Below are positions 1 to 9,423 of a DNA stretch of 64,000 nt, piece after piece. The position numbers and the translations under genes were made by a program. Under the pieces are notes generated by a model. It ran no database searches, was not told the DNA's origin, and saw nothing but the letters and a program-made list of their open reading frames with translations. How positions within the stretch are numbered: position 1 is the first letter of the stretch; each line of letters starts with the position of its first letter. Where the stretch lies: contig DAHUZT010000070.1 of the NCBI GenBank assembly GCA_027315005.1, positions 16,306 to 80,305 of the forward strand. The letters run 5' to 3'. The DNA comes from Acidimicrobiaceae bacterium (GTDB taxonomy: Bacteria > Actinomycetota > Acidimicrobiia > Acidimicrobiales > RAAP-2).

Positions 1-421
1 CCAGTTCGGCGTAGTCGAGCGGCCAGTCGGCGACGGCCGCCCCGTCCTGGGGCCCGTAGGTGGAAAGCATCCGGAAGTCCTCTTCGAGGAAGCGGGGGAC
101 CTTGCCGTCGGCGTGGGTACCACCTCCCCCGACCGTCGAGGGGATGGAGTTGACCGAACCGGCGAAGATCCGATCACCGTCTTCCGGTCCGGTGCGGAAG
201 GTCCGGGGTTCGAGGAAGGGATCGGGGCCGAGGAAGTGACGGTCGATGAATTTGATCTCGTCGTTGGAGAAGTCACCCAGCAGTCGGGTGGGATCGTCGA
301 GGTCGATCAGATGATTGCGCCCCTTCTCGAAAAGGACCACCGACCAGCCTGCGGCAGCCAGCACCTCGGCCGCAGTCGAGCCACCGGGACCGGACCCGAC
401 GATGATGGCGTCGGCGCTCAT
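1..421 (-). CDS. GMC-family oxidoreductase, N-terminal part (runs off left edge)
   Basis: Reverse-strand translation from ATG at 421: MSADAIIVGSGPGGSTAAEVLAAAGWSVVLFEKG..., a Rossmann GxGxxG FAD-binding start; ...GSVNSIPSTVGGGGTHADGK typical of GMC oxidoreductases. Confidence 0.8.
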   Translation of the reverse strand, partial: MSADAIIVGSGPGGSTAAEVLAAAGWSVVLFEKGRNHLIDLDDPTRLLGDFSNDEIKFIDRHFLGPDPFLEPRTFRTGPEDGDRIFAGSVNSIPSTVGGGGTHADGKVPRFLEEDFRMLSTYGPQDGAAVADWPLDYAEL

Positions 422-990
422 GGCAACGAAACCTCGTCATCGGTCCATCCGCGGGGCTGGACGTCGCCCACCGTGCCGATCAGCGACCACCCGATGCCAT
501 TGCGGTTTCCACCGTACTCGGGGGGACCGTACATTCCTTCACAGACGTGCTCGTAGACGAGCGAAGCGAACATCTCGTTCCCCTTGAGCCGGCGAGCCTG
601 TTCTTGGACGTCCGATTGGACGAAGTCGACCCCAAGTGAGTCCAGACCCTCCCGGTACCGCTGATGGAGCCCGACAACCGGCCCGTTGAACTCCCGTTCG
701 GCAATGCCCAGCGATCCCTCGATCCGCGTGCGCCAGGCCAGCTCGTCGAGCGCGCTGAGCGGCAAGAACTCGGCAAATCCCGCAGGTCCACCGGTGCGCC
801 CGGAGAACGGTCCACCAGCCCAGATGCGGGGAGGGTCGACCTCGAATGCGCCGAGAAGACCGTCGATGTAGTCCACCGTCCCGGCTTCGGCCGCTCCCGG
901 CGTCTCGTCGGCCGGGATCATCAGGTCCACGACCGCGGCGAGCTTCCGGTATTCGTCGGTTGTCAACCAGATGGCCACGGCCAGAGCAAC
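418..990 (-). CDS. Gluconate 2-dehydrogenase subunit 3-like protein
   Basis: ORF 418..1233(-) trimmed to GTG at 990: VALAVAIWLTTDEYRKLAAVVDLMIPADETPGAAEAGTVDYIDGLLG; stop overlaps the GMC start by 4 bp (ATGA). Confidence 0.75.
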   Translation of the reverse strand, partial: VALAVAIWLTTDEYRKLAAVVDLMIPADETPGAAEAGTVDYIDGLLGAFEVDPPRIWAGGPFSGRTGGPAGFAEFLPLSALDELAWRTRIEGSLGIAEREFNGPVVGLHQRYREGLDSLGVDFVQSDVQEQARRLKGNEMFASLVYEHVCEGMYGPPEYGGNRNGIGWSLIGTVGDVQPRGWTDDEVSLP

Positions 991-1094
991 ATAACAGACC
1001 CCGCTCGGTTGGACGGGCGTGGCCGGTGATGCCTGCGTCTCCGGTGGGCGAAGGCTGTCCCTCCGGTCGGCGCGGGCTGTATAGGATCGCCCGG

Positions 1095-1583
1095 ATGACG
1101 GCCAGCGGCCCGGCCATGAGGCTCCTCCCGAGGATCGACGATACCAACCGGTTCTTCTGGACCGGGGGAGCGGATGGTCGCCTGCGTTTCCTCGCATGTG
1201 CGAGTTGCCGGCAGCTGGTTCACCCGCCCGCACCTCGCTGCCCGGAGTGCCTGTCCGATCGACTGGACCCGGTGACGGTGAGTGGTCGCGCCACGGTGCA
1301 CTCGTTCACCGTCAACCATCAGCAGTGGATCCCCGGCTCGGAGCCATACATCGTCGGGCTGGTGGCGATCGCCGAGCAGCCCGACGTCCGGCTGATGACC
1401 AACCTGATCGATTGCGAACCGGACGACTCGCTCATCGGTCGCGAGGTGGAGGTGACCTTCGAGCAAAGCGAAGACGTCTTCGTGCCCTTGTTCCGCCCGG
1501 TGGCCCCGGTGGGCTCGGGCTCGGATGATCCCGGTGATCTCGGCCCGGCCAATGCCGGCCGAGGGGATCGGGCGTTGAGCTGA
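1095..1583 (+). CDS. Zn-ribbon / OB-fold protein (DUF35 family), thiolase partner
   Basis: CASCRQLVHPPAPRCPECLSDRLDPVTVSGRATVHSFTVNHQQW...; CxxC...CxxC rubredoxin-like knuckle followed by OB-fold. Confidence 0.8.
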   Translation: MTASGPAMRLLPRIDDTNRFFWTGGADGRLRFLACASCRQLVHPPAPRCPECLSDRLDPVTVSGRATVHSFTVNHQQWIPGSEPYIVGLVAIAEQPDVRLMTNLIDCEPDDSLIGREVEVTFEQSEDVFVPLFRPVAPVGSGSDDPGDLGPANAGRGDRALS

Positions 1584-1651
1584 CGATGAGACGCTGAGCT
1601 GACGATGATCGTGGGACCTGACCACCGAACCCCGACATCGCCCGACGTCGC

Positions 1652-2872
1652 ATGACCACCGAACCTGCCGAGCGCAAGGCGGCCATCACCGGGATCGGCC
1701 AGTCCGAGGTCGGTCGACGCCTCGGTCGCGGCGACCTGGACCTGACCGTCGAGGCATGCCTCGACGCCATCGACGACGCAGGGCTCACCAGGGACGACAT
1801 CGACGGTCTGGCCACCTACCCCGGTGCCGGACTCGGCACGTCGGGATTCGCCGGTCCGGGGACTCCGGAGGTCCAGGACGCGCTCCGACTTCGGCTCAAC
1901 TGGCACGATGGCGGATCGGAAGGAGCGGCCCAGATGCGGGCTGTCGTCGCCGCCTGCTTCGCGGTCGCCGCCGGAGCCGCGCGACACGTGCTGGTGTACC
2001 GCACGGTGACCGAGTCCACCTCCCAAGGTGTCGGAGGGCGGAAGGGCATCGGCGGCGACGGTGATGGAAGTGGAGGCAGTGGTGGTATGCCCCGCTTCTC
2101 GGGCTTTCTACAGTGGTCGCTCCCGTTCGGCGCGGTGTCCGCGGTGAACTGGATCGCACTGGTCGCTCAACGGCGGGTACACGAGTTCGGCCTCACCCGG
2201 GAACAGCTCGCCTCGGTCGCCATCAACGCTCGCCGCAACGCGGAGCTCAATCCGCGAGCCGTCTACCGTGATCCGATGAGCCTGGAGGACTACCTCTCCG
2301 CCCGGATGATCTCGTCGCCGCTGTGCCTGTTCGACTGCGATGCCCCGTGCGACGGATCGACCGCCATCGTCGTCTCCCACGTCGACCACGTCCCCGAGTC
2401 GCGACATCCGGCCTGCCACGTCAACGCGGTGGGGACAGCCCTGTGGGGCCGTCCCAGCTGGGACCAGTTCGACGACATGACGACCATGGCCGCACGCGAT
2501 GCCGCGGCAAGCATGTGGCGGCGCACCGAGCTGAAGCCCCGGGACGTCGACGTGGCCGAGCTCTATGACGGTTTCAGCATTCTCACCTTGGTCTGGCTCG
2601 AGGCGCTCGGCTTCTGTGAACGGGGGGAGAGCGGCGCCTTCGTCGAAGGGGGCAGCACCATCGCGCTCAACGGTCCCCTTCCGGTGAACACGGCCGGTGG
2701 GCAGCTCTCAGGCGGCCGCCTCCACGGATTCGGCCTGATTCACGAAGCCTGCCTGCAGCTGCGGGGTGGGGCAGCACAACGACAGGTTGCCCATCGACCC
2801 GAGGTGGCGGTCGTGGCGAATGGAGGTGGCCCTCTGGCCGGTTCGATGCTACTCACCCGCGGAATCGGCTGA
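1652..2872 (+). CDS. Thiolase-like acetyl-CoA acetyltransferase / lipid-transfer protein
   Basis: AAITGIGQSEVGRR...; ...LNGPLPVNTAGGQLSGGRLHGFGLIHEACLQLRG thiolase C-terminal signature; DUF35 gene directly upstream. Confidence 0.85.
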   Translation: MTTEPAERKAAITGIGQSEVGRRLGRGDLDLTVEACLDAIDDAGLTRDDIDGLATYPGAGLGTSGFAGPGTPEVQDALRLRLNWHDGGSEGAAQMRAVVAACFAVAAGAARHVLVYRTVTESTSQGVGGRKGIGGDGDGSGGSGGMPRFSGFLQWSLPFGAVSAVNWIALVAQRRVHEFGLTREQLASVAINARRNAELNPRAVYRDPMSLEDYLSARMISSPLCLFDCDAPCDGSTAIVVSHVDHVPESRHPACHVNAVGTALWGRPSWDQFDDMTTMAARDAAASMWRRTELKPRDVDVAELYDGFSILTLVWLEALGFCERGESGAFVEGGSTIALNGPLPVNTAGGQLSGGRLHGFGLIHEACLQLRGGAAQRQVAHRPEVAVVANGGGPLAGSMLLTRGIG

Positions 2873-2899
2873 ACGCTCCGAACCGATGGGTCTTCGCGA

Positions 2900-5317
2900 T
2901 CAGGGTTCCGGATCGCGAGGTTGCCCGAGGATGCGCTCGGCGATCACATTACGCTGGATCTCGCTGGTCCCACCGGCGATGGTGAGGCACCTGGTCACCA
3001 GAAACCCGTGGGCCCACCGTCTCCCCCCACCTTCGAGCACGACGCCTTCCGGACCGAGGAGTGCGAGCCCTTCTTCCTGAACCCGCTGTTCATGCTCCAC
3101 GCCCAGCAGCTTGCGCACGCTGGTGGTGGCCGCGGTGTCGGTGCCGGCCAATGTCCGGAGCGTGGCTCGATGGCTCAGCAGGCGTATCGACTGGGCTTCG
3201 ACGAGGAGTGACCCGAGACGCCTCCCGGTGTCCGAGGTTGCCCGGCCATGACGCTCGACGAGACGCAGCAGCGACTCGATGCCCACCCCGAAGGTGGCAC
3301 CCGAGGACATCGACACCCGCTCACTGGCCAGGGTCGCTCGGGCGATGGACCACCCATCTCCCGGTGACCCGATGACTGCATCGTCGGGAACGAAGACGTC
3401 GTCCATGAACACTTCGTTGAACATGGCGTCTCCGGTGATCTCACGCAGCGGTCGGATATCGATGCCCGCCGTCTTCATGTCGATGATGAAGTAGGTGATC
3501 CCCTCATGCTTGGGCACCGAAGGATCGGTCCGGGCCAGGCAGATTCCCCACTGCGATTGCTGAGCCATCGATGTCCACACCTTCTGGCCGGTCAGCGACC
3601 ACCCGCCTTCAACGCGTTCGGCGCATGTGGACAGCGAGGCAAGATCCGAACCCGCACCGGGTTCCGAGAAGAGCTGGCACCAGATGATCTCGCCGAGCAG
3701 CGTGGGCGTTATCCATCGCGCCTTCTGCTCCTCGGAACCGAACGCGATGATGACCGGAAGCGCCCATGCGCCCACTCCGAGGTTGGGCCGAACGATCCCG
3801 CGTCCAGCCAGCTCATCGTCGATCACCAGCTGCTCGATGGCCGAGGCGTCACGGCCATAGGGCCGGGGCCAATGCGGATTGACCAGACCGGCTCGCACCA
3901 GGGCAGGGCGCCTGTCCTCCGGGTCGAGGGTGGCGATCTTCCCGACCAGTGGGCGGATCTCGGCCCGCACCAGTTCGGCCCGAGCGGGAAGCTCGCTTGC
4001 CAGTGAGCGGCGGATGCCACGCCGGGCCAAGTCGAAGACGGCATGGTGGTAGGTGTCACCCCCGCCTGGTCCGCCAAGGATCTGCCTGGTTGCCAGCGCC
4101 CGCTTCAGATAGAGATGCGCGTCGTGCTCCCAGGTGAACCCGATTCCGCCGAGCAGCTGGATGCACGCCTTGGCCATGTCCACTGCGCCGTCCAGGACGA
4201 GTGCGCCGGCACTCGCACAGGCAAGGGACAACTCATCGGCTCTCGTCACCGGACCGCCTCGGTCCCGCCCGTCCACGGATTGATCTAGTCCACCTGATAT
4301 CGAACCGACGATTGACGACCCGTCTCCGTCACCTCCATCACTTTCGGAGCAAAGTGGACCTGCATCGGCGGCCATGGCCGCGTCCCACGACACGGCGGCG
4401 ATCTGCTCGGTGCGCACCACCATGTCGGCCAGCCGGTGCTTGACGGCTTGGAACTGACCGATTGGCCTCCCGAACTGACGGCGGACCTTGGCGTACTCGG
4501 AGGCGGTGTCGAGACACCAACCCGCCAATCCCGTGAGCTCGGCGGCCCCCAAGACGACGGCCAACTCAGCGACCCTCACCCTGTCCAGCGGAGGGAGCAT
4601 GCGATCGGCCGCGACAGTGACCGATTCGGCCGTCAACACACCGACCCGACGGGTCGGATCGAGGCTCTCGAGCGGCTGCACGGCGAGCGAACCGGAATCG
4701 TCGGCGACATCGATCAGGCACCATCGCAGCTCACCACTCTGCGCCGACTCACCGGAAGCGAGCTCGCTGGGACCGGTATCGCCAAAGTCGGGCCCCTCTT
4801 CGCCACCTTCGACACAAACGGGCACCAACGCCACGGTCGCCACTTGGGCGCCGAGGACCGGGCGAAGCTGGCCCGAGATCTCCAAGGTCCCATCGTCCCC
4901 TCGGATCCGTCCGAGAAGACTTCCGCAGCCCAGTGCCACCGCGGCCGTCGTGCTGCCGTCGACCAGGCCCGGGATGAGTCCGGCCACCGCAAGATGCCTG
5001 CCGCCGGGTTCCTCGGCGATCTCCGAAAGGATGGCGGTGGTCAGCACCGTCGGAAGCAGCGGGCCCGGCAGCATCGAACGGCCGGTCTGCTCGAGCACCA
5101 CGGCCAGCTCGTACAACCCGTTCCCCTGACCGCCCCAGCGTTCCGGTACGTGGATGCCGAGCCATCCCTGGTCGGCAAAGGCAGTCCAAACCGGCTGCAA
5201 CTCCTCCACGGCGGCGTCGAGCAACGCCCGCGCCGCCTCTGGAGGGCAGTGGGCGTCGAGCCAGCGCCGGACGGTCGAACCGAGTGCCTCGTGCTCCTCG
5301 GTGACGGCGATGGTCAT
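2900..5317 (-). CDS. Fused two-domain acyl-CoA dehydrogenase (FadE34-like architecture)
   Basis: 805 aa; first ACAD domain (YAKVRRQFGRPIGQFQAVKHRLADM...IQLLGGIGFTWEHDAHLYLKRA) followed by a second (WCQLFSEPGAGSDLASL...IAGGTSEIQRNVIAERILG). Confidence 0.88.
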   Translation of the reverse strand: MTIAVTEEHEALGSTVRRWLDAHCPPEAARALLDAAVEELQPVWTAFADQGWLGIHVPERWGGQGNGLYELAVVLEQTGRSMLPGPLLPTVLTTAILSEIAEEPGGRHLAVAGLIPGLVDGSTTAAVALGCGSLLGRIRGDDGTLEISGQLRPVLGAQVATVALVPVCVEGGEEGPDFGDTGPSELASGESAQSGELRWCLIDVADDSGSLAVQPLESLDPTRRVGVLTAESVTVAADRMLPPLDRVRVAELAVVLGAAELTGLAGWCLDTASEYAKVRRQFGRPIGQFQAVKHRLADMVVRTEQIAAVSWDAAMAADAGPLCSESDGGDGDGSSIVGSISGGLDQSVDGRDRGGPVTRADELSLACASAGALVLDGAVDMAKACIQLLGGIGFTWEHDAHLYLKRALATRQILGGPGGGDTYHHAVFDLARRGIRRSLASELPARAELVRAEIRPLVGKIATLDPEDRRPALVRAGLVNPHWPRPYGRDASAIEQLVIDDELAGRGIVRPNLGVGAWALPVIIAFGSEEQKARWITPTLLGEIIWCQLFSEPGAGSDLASLSTCAERVEGGWSLTGQKVWTSMAQQSQWGICLARTDPSVPKHEGITYFIIDMKTAGIDIRPLREITGDAMFNEVFMDDVFVPDDAVIGSPGDGWSIARATLASERVSMSSGATFGVGIESLLRLVERHGRATSDTGRRLGSLLVEAQSIRLLSHRATLRTLAGTDTAATTSVRKLLGVEHEQRVQEEGLALLGPEGVVLEGGGRRWAHGFLVTRCLTIAGGTSEIQRNVIAERILGQPRDPEP

Positions 5318-5363
5318 CGGCTCGACCGGACGATGAACACATGCATGGTGGGGATGAACGCAC

Positions 5364-6926
5364 TCATGGTGGGCCGGTTCCTACCGGGTCGCCTTCGGCT
5401 GCCTCCTGGCGAAGCAGTCGCTTCAGCACCTTGCCGTTCTGATCCCGAGGGAGCTCCTCGACCACCTCCCATGCCCGAGGAACCTTGAACGCAGCCAGCC
5501 GTGATCGCAGATGCGCCTCGAGGTCGGCAGTGCCCACCGACTGTCCATCGCGCATGGTCCGGAGCTGCACCATAGCCTTCACCTGCTCACCGTCGCGCTC
5601 GTGGGGAATGCCGAACACCGCACAGTCGACGACGGCGGGGTGCTCGTAAAGCGCCTCTTCGATCTCTCGCGGCGAGATGTTGACGCCGCCCCAGAGCACC
5701 ATGTCCGAGGCCCGATCGGTGATGGTGAGATAACCCTCGTCGTCGAGCATGCCGATATCCCCGACCGTGAAGGCGTCCTCCCGCCATGCCCCCTCTGTCG
5801 CTGCCTCGTCGTTCCTGTAGGTGAATCTCCTACCACCCGGCGGTCGGATGTAGACCAGCCCCTCCCCGCCGGTCGGCACGGGCCGGCCTGAACCATCGAG
5901 GATGCGGATCTCGACGCCTGGCCAAGGGCGTCCCACACTCCCCGGATGATCGCGCCACTCCTCAGGCGAGATCTTCGTCGCACCACCTTCGCTGGCTCCA
6001 TAGAACTCGTGGATTTCCGCGCTGGGGAAGGCATCCATCATGCGCCGCTTCACCACGACCGGACACGGTGCAGCAGCGTGCACGATGAGGGACAGGCTCG
6101 ACACGTCGATCGCTTCGCGTTCGTCGTCGGGTATCTCGAGGATCCTGATGAAGTGGGCAGGTACCATGAACGACCTGGTCCCCCGGTGACGGCTGACCGT
6201 GTGAAGGAACGACCGGGCATCGAACCGCTCGGTGACGATCGTCGTGGCGCCGACATAGAGAGCACACGAGGCCCAGCCGGCATGAGACGCGTGGTAGGCA
6301 GGGCCGCTCATCACGTAGACGTCCTCGGGCGTCCATCCCCACAGCGCCACCTGTGCTTCCATCCCGGCTCTGCGGCCGGCGATCTCACCCATGGCGCCGT
6401 GCACCACACCCTTGGGTCGAGCGGTCGTCCCCGACGTGTAGAACATGAGATCGGGACCAGGTCCGCTGTCGGCCCCATCGAGCGGTCGGGCCGTCTCGAT
6501 CGCATGCTCGTAGTCGTTGCCGACCAGCACGAGTTGAGCGGTGACCCCCGCCGAACCGACCGCCGCTGCGGCAACGTCCGCGAGCTCGTGATGGCCGACG
6601 ACGACCGCCACGTCTGCGTCGCTCAGGATGAACGCGAGCTCTGCCGTCTGGAGATGCCAGTTGATCGGCAGGTACGGCGCACCGACCATGGCCGCCGCGG
6701 TCGCCACTTCGAACTGTTCGATCCCGTTCGGCAGGACTGTCGCAACTGGGCGGCCGGGACCGGCACCCTTCTCAGCCAGCACGGTGGCGAGTCGCGCGGC
6801 ACGATCGTGCAGTTCGCCGTAGGTCCTGGTCATCTCCTCGCAGACGATGGCCCGCCGTTCGGGATGACAGCGCGCGTGCGCAGTGACACCGTTATCGAAC
6901 AGCTCTTGACCGACCCGCTCCTCCAC
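5364..6926 (-). CDS. AMP-dependent acyl-CoA synthetase/ligase
   Basis: YTSGTTARPKGVVHG, YGASEGG, DIGMLDDEGYLTITDRASDMVLWGGVNISPREIEEAL. Confidence 0.9.
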   Translation of the reverse strand: MEERVGQELFDNGVTAHARCHPERRAIVCEEMTRTYGELHDRAARLATVLAEKGAGPGRPVATVLPNGIEQFEVATAAAMVGAPYLPINWHLQTAELAFILSDADVAVVVGHHELADVAAAAVGSAGVTAQLVLVGNDYEHAIETARPLDGADSGPGPDLMFYTSGTTARPKGVVHGAMGEIAGRRAGMEAQVALWGWTPEDVYVMSGPAYHASHAGWASCALYVGATTIVTERFDARSFLHTVSRHRGTRSFMVPAHFIRILEIPDDEREAIDVSSLSLIVHAAAPCPVVVKRRMMDAFPSAEIHEFYGASEGGATKISPEEWRDHPGSVGRPWPGVEIRILDGSGRPVPTGGEGLVYIRPPGGRRFTYRNDEAATEGAWREDAFTVGDIGMLDDEGYLTITDRASDMVLWGGVNISPREIEEALYEHPAVVDCAVFGIPHERDGEQVKAMVQLRTMRDGQSVGTADLEAHLRSRLAAFKVPRAWEVVEELPRDQNGKVLKRLLRQEAAEGDPVGTGPP

Positions 6927-6990
6927 CGCAGCGACGCTACCGCCTGACCCGGGACCGTGCCCACCACATCGTGCCGGTACGTCTCACCCA

Positions 6991-7053
6991 CCGGTCGATG
7001 GCTCTGGTCCGGTCGGTGGCTCTGGTCCGGTCGGTGGCTCTGGTCCGGTTGGC
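6991..7053. repeat. 18-bp tandem repeat, 3 copies (GGCTCTGGTCCGGTCGGT) plus partial upstream copy
   Basis: Copies at 7000-7017, 7018-7035, 7036-7053 (last diverges at 3' end); partial at 6991-6999. Confidence 0.95.
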
Positions 7054-7464
7054 AACCGCGGAGCCGAGGCGCCTACGGTGGGATGTCGAGAGACCGTTCG
7101 ACAACGTTCGCCGCCAGGGATGTAGTCGACCGTCCGCATGAACGGCACGCTGCGGTCGCGCGGTCGTGCCAACATCATGGTGTCGACGAGGAAGAGGAGC
7201 GTATGCAGCGACGATCCAGCAACGGCCGACGGACGATCCGTCACGCGAGCGAGCGCATCGCGACCCCGGTTCTCCTCCCCACTTCGTACCCAGGAACTTC
7301 GATTATCGGCGACCCCGCAGGTATCGGACCATCCGAGGATCCGGTGCTCGGACCGACCCGAGGATGGACGTGATCTGCGAGGACCGAGGAGACGGCGGGG
7401 CCAGATCCCAGCGGCAGGTGGCGAGTGCCCGGGCACGATCGATGCGTCCCGCGACGATGTTGCG

Positions 7465-9423
7465 ATGACTGGCCCAACCGAAGGGTCTGGCCTCGCCGAC
7501 CTCACTTACGACGAACCTTCCGGTCATCCGCTTGGCCCCTTGACCCCTCCCGAGATCCGCGCTGCAGTCTCCGCCGTCCGGTCGAGCGGTCGTCTGAATG
7601 AGAACGCCCGGTTCGCCTCGGTCACCCTCGACCTCCCTGACAAGGGTGCGCTCATCAGCCACCGGCCTGGGGACCCGGTCGCCCGACGGATCCGGATGAT
7701 CATCGTTCCGAGTGCCGACGCCACCGTGGTCGAAGCCGTGGTCGATGCCACTGATGGTCGGCTCTTGTCCTGGAACGAGATCCCCGGTGTGTGCCCGGCG
7801 CTCCTCTTCGAGGAGTGCATGCGCGTCATGGCGGCCGTTCGGGCCAGCTCGGAATGGCGAGCGGCACTCGAGCGCAGAGGAATCAAGGATGTCGGACAGG
7901 TGCAGATCGATCCCTGGCCGACGGGTAACTTCGGTCGGGGGATCGAAACCAATCGAAGGATCGCCCGTTGTCTGTCGTACTTCCGCGAGGAGCCGGGTGA
8001 CAACGGTTACGCCCGCCCGATCGAGGGTCTCATCGTCACCGTGGACTCCGGTCGAGGTGAAGTGCTGGAAGTTGTCGACTACGGCGTCGTCCCCCTTCCG
8101 CCGGGCAAGGGCAGCTACTACCCGGAGCACCATCAGCCGCTGAGGACCAATCTTCGGCCCCTCGAGATCACCCAACCGGAGGGAACGAGCTTCACGCTCG
8201 ATGGGAACCTCCTGCGCTGGCAGGGTTGGTCGATGTGGGTGTCCATGGACCCCAACGACGGCCTCGTCCTGCATCAGGTGGGGATCCTCGACCACGGACG
8301 CCGGAGACCGGTTCTCCACCGTGCCTCCATCTCCGAGATGGTAGTTCCCTATGGTGACCCGGGCCCGATCCACGGTTGGAAGAACGCGTTCGATGCCGGT
8401 GAATGGGGCCTCGGTCGCATGGCCAACTCGCTGTCTCTCGGTTGCGACTGCCTGGGTGCCATCTCCTACCTCGACGCGACATTCTGTTCCGAACGCGGCG
8501 ACCCATACGTAGTCGAACATGCGATCTGCATCCACGAGGAGGACTTCGGGATCCTCTGGAAGCACCAGGACCTGCACGCGAACCGAACCGAGGTTCGCCG
8601 CTCTCGCAGACTGGTGGTCTCATCCATTGCGACCGTGGGGAACTACGAATATGGCTTCTACTGGTATTTCTACCTGGATGGCACCATCCAATTCGAGGTC
8701 AAGCTCACCGGCATTCTTCAGACACAGGCCGTGGCTCCGGGAGGCACCTCCTCGTTCGCCTCTCCCATTGCCGAGAACCTCCTCGCCCCTTACCATCAAC
8801 ACCTCTTCTGCGCCAGACTCGATCTCCAGGTCGACGGTGCCGTCAACGAGGTGCACGAGGTCAACGCCCAACCACTACCCCTGGATGGACGGAACCCGTG
8901 GGGCAATGCCTTCGTGGCCGTGGACGTGCGCCTCGACACCGAGCTCGCCGCCCGACGGGACATCGACGCGACCACCAGCAGAACCTGGAAGTTCGTCAAT
9001 CCCACTGTCCGGAATGGCATCGGTCAACCGGTGGCGTACTCTCTGATCCCCGAGTCCTCTCCGACCATGCTGGCCGACCCGACCTCGAGCGTAGGTCGCC
9101 GGGCGGGGTTCGCCCGCCACAACCTCTGGGTGACCCCGTACTCGCCCGAAGAGCGGCGCGGTGCCGGCGACTTCCCCAATCAGCATCCGGGAGGGGACGG
9201 GCTGCCACGCTGGACGGAGGCGGACCGTTCCCTCGTCGACGCCGATGTCGTCGTCTGGCACACGTTCGGTCTCACCCACGTTCCTCGGCCCGAGGACTGG
9301 CCGGTCATGCCCGTCGACCGCTGCGGCTTCCGGCTCGTGCCGTTCGGGTTCTTCGACGAGAACCCCTCCCTCGACGTTCCCGCACCCGACACGGCGTGCC
9401 ATGACCACCGAGTAGCGGACTGA
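7465..9423 (+). CDS. Copper amine oxidase (primary-amine oxidase)
   Basis: NYEY topaquinone site (codons 8641-8652), YHQHLFCARLD HxH copper ligands, WHTFGLTHVPRPEDWPVMP C-terminal His motif; start chosen at ATG 7465. Confidence 0.93.
   Translation: MTGPTEGSGLADLTYDEPSGHPLGPLTPPEIRAAVSAVRSSGRLNENARFASVTLDLPDKGALISHRPGDPVARRIRMIIVPSADATVVEAVVDATDGRLLSWNEIPGVCPALLFEECMRVMAAVRASSEWRAALERRGIKDVGQVQIDPWPTGNFGRGIETNRRIARCLSYFREEPGDNGYARPIEGLIVTVDSGRGEVLEVVDYGVVPLPPGKGSYYPEHHQPLRTNLRPLEITQPEGTSFTLDGNLLRWQGWSMWVSMDPNDGLVLHQVGILDHGRRRPVLHRASISEMVVPYGDPGPIHGWKNAFDAGEWGLGRMANSLSLGCDCLGAISYLDATFCSERGDPYVVEHAICIHEEDFGILWKHQDLHANRTEVRRSRRLVVSSIATVGNYEYGFYWYFYLDGTIQFEVKLTGILQTQAVAPGGTSSFASPIAENLLAPYHQHLFCARLDLQVDGAVNEVHEVNAQPLPLDGRNPWGNAFVAVDVRLDTELAARRDIDATTSRTWKFVNPTVRNGIGQPVAYSLIPESSPTMLADPTSSVGRRAGFARHNLWVTPYSPEERRGAGDFPNQHPGGDGLPRWTEADRSLVDADVVVWHTFGLTHVPRPEDWPVMPVDRCGFRLVPFGFFDENPSLDVPAPDTACHDHRVAD

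Noticed and set aside
7000-7053. Possible CRISPR array
   Set aside because: Direct tandem 18-bp repeats without spacers; no cas genes.
7303-8577. 424-aa minus-strand ORF
   Set aside because: Antisense to the copper amine oxidase with intact active-site motifs.
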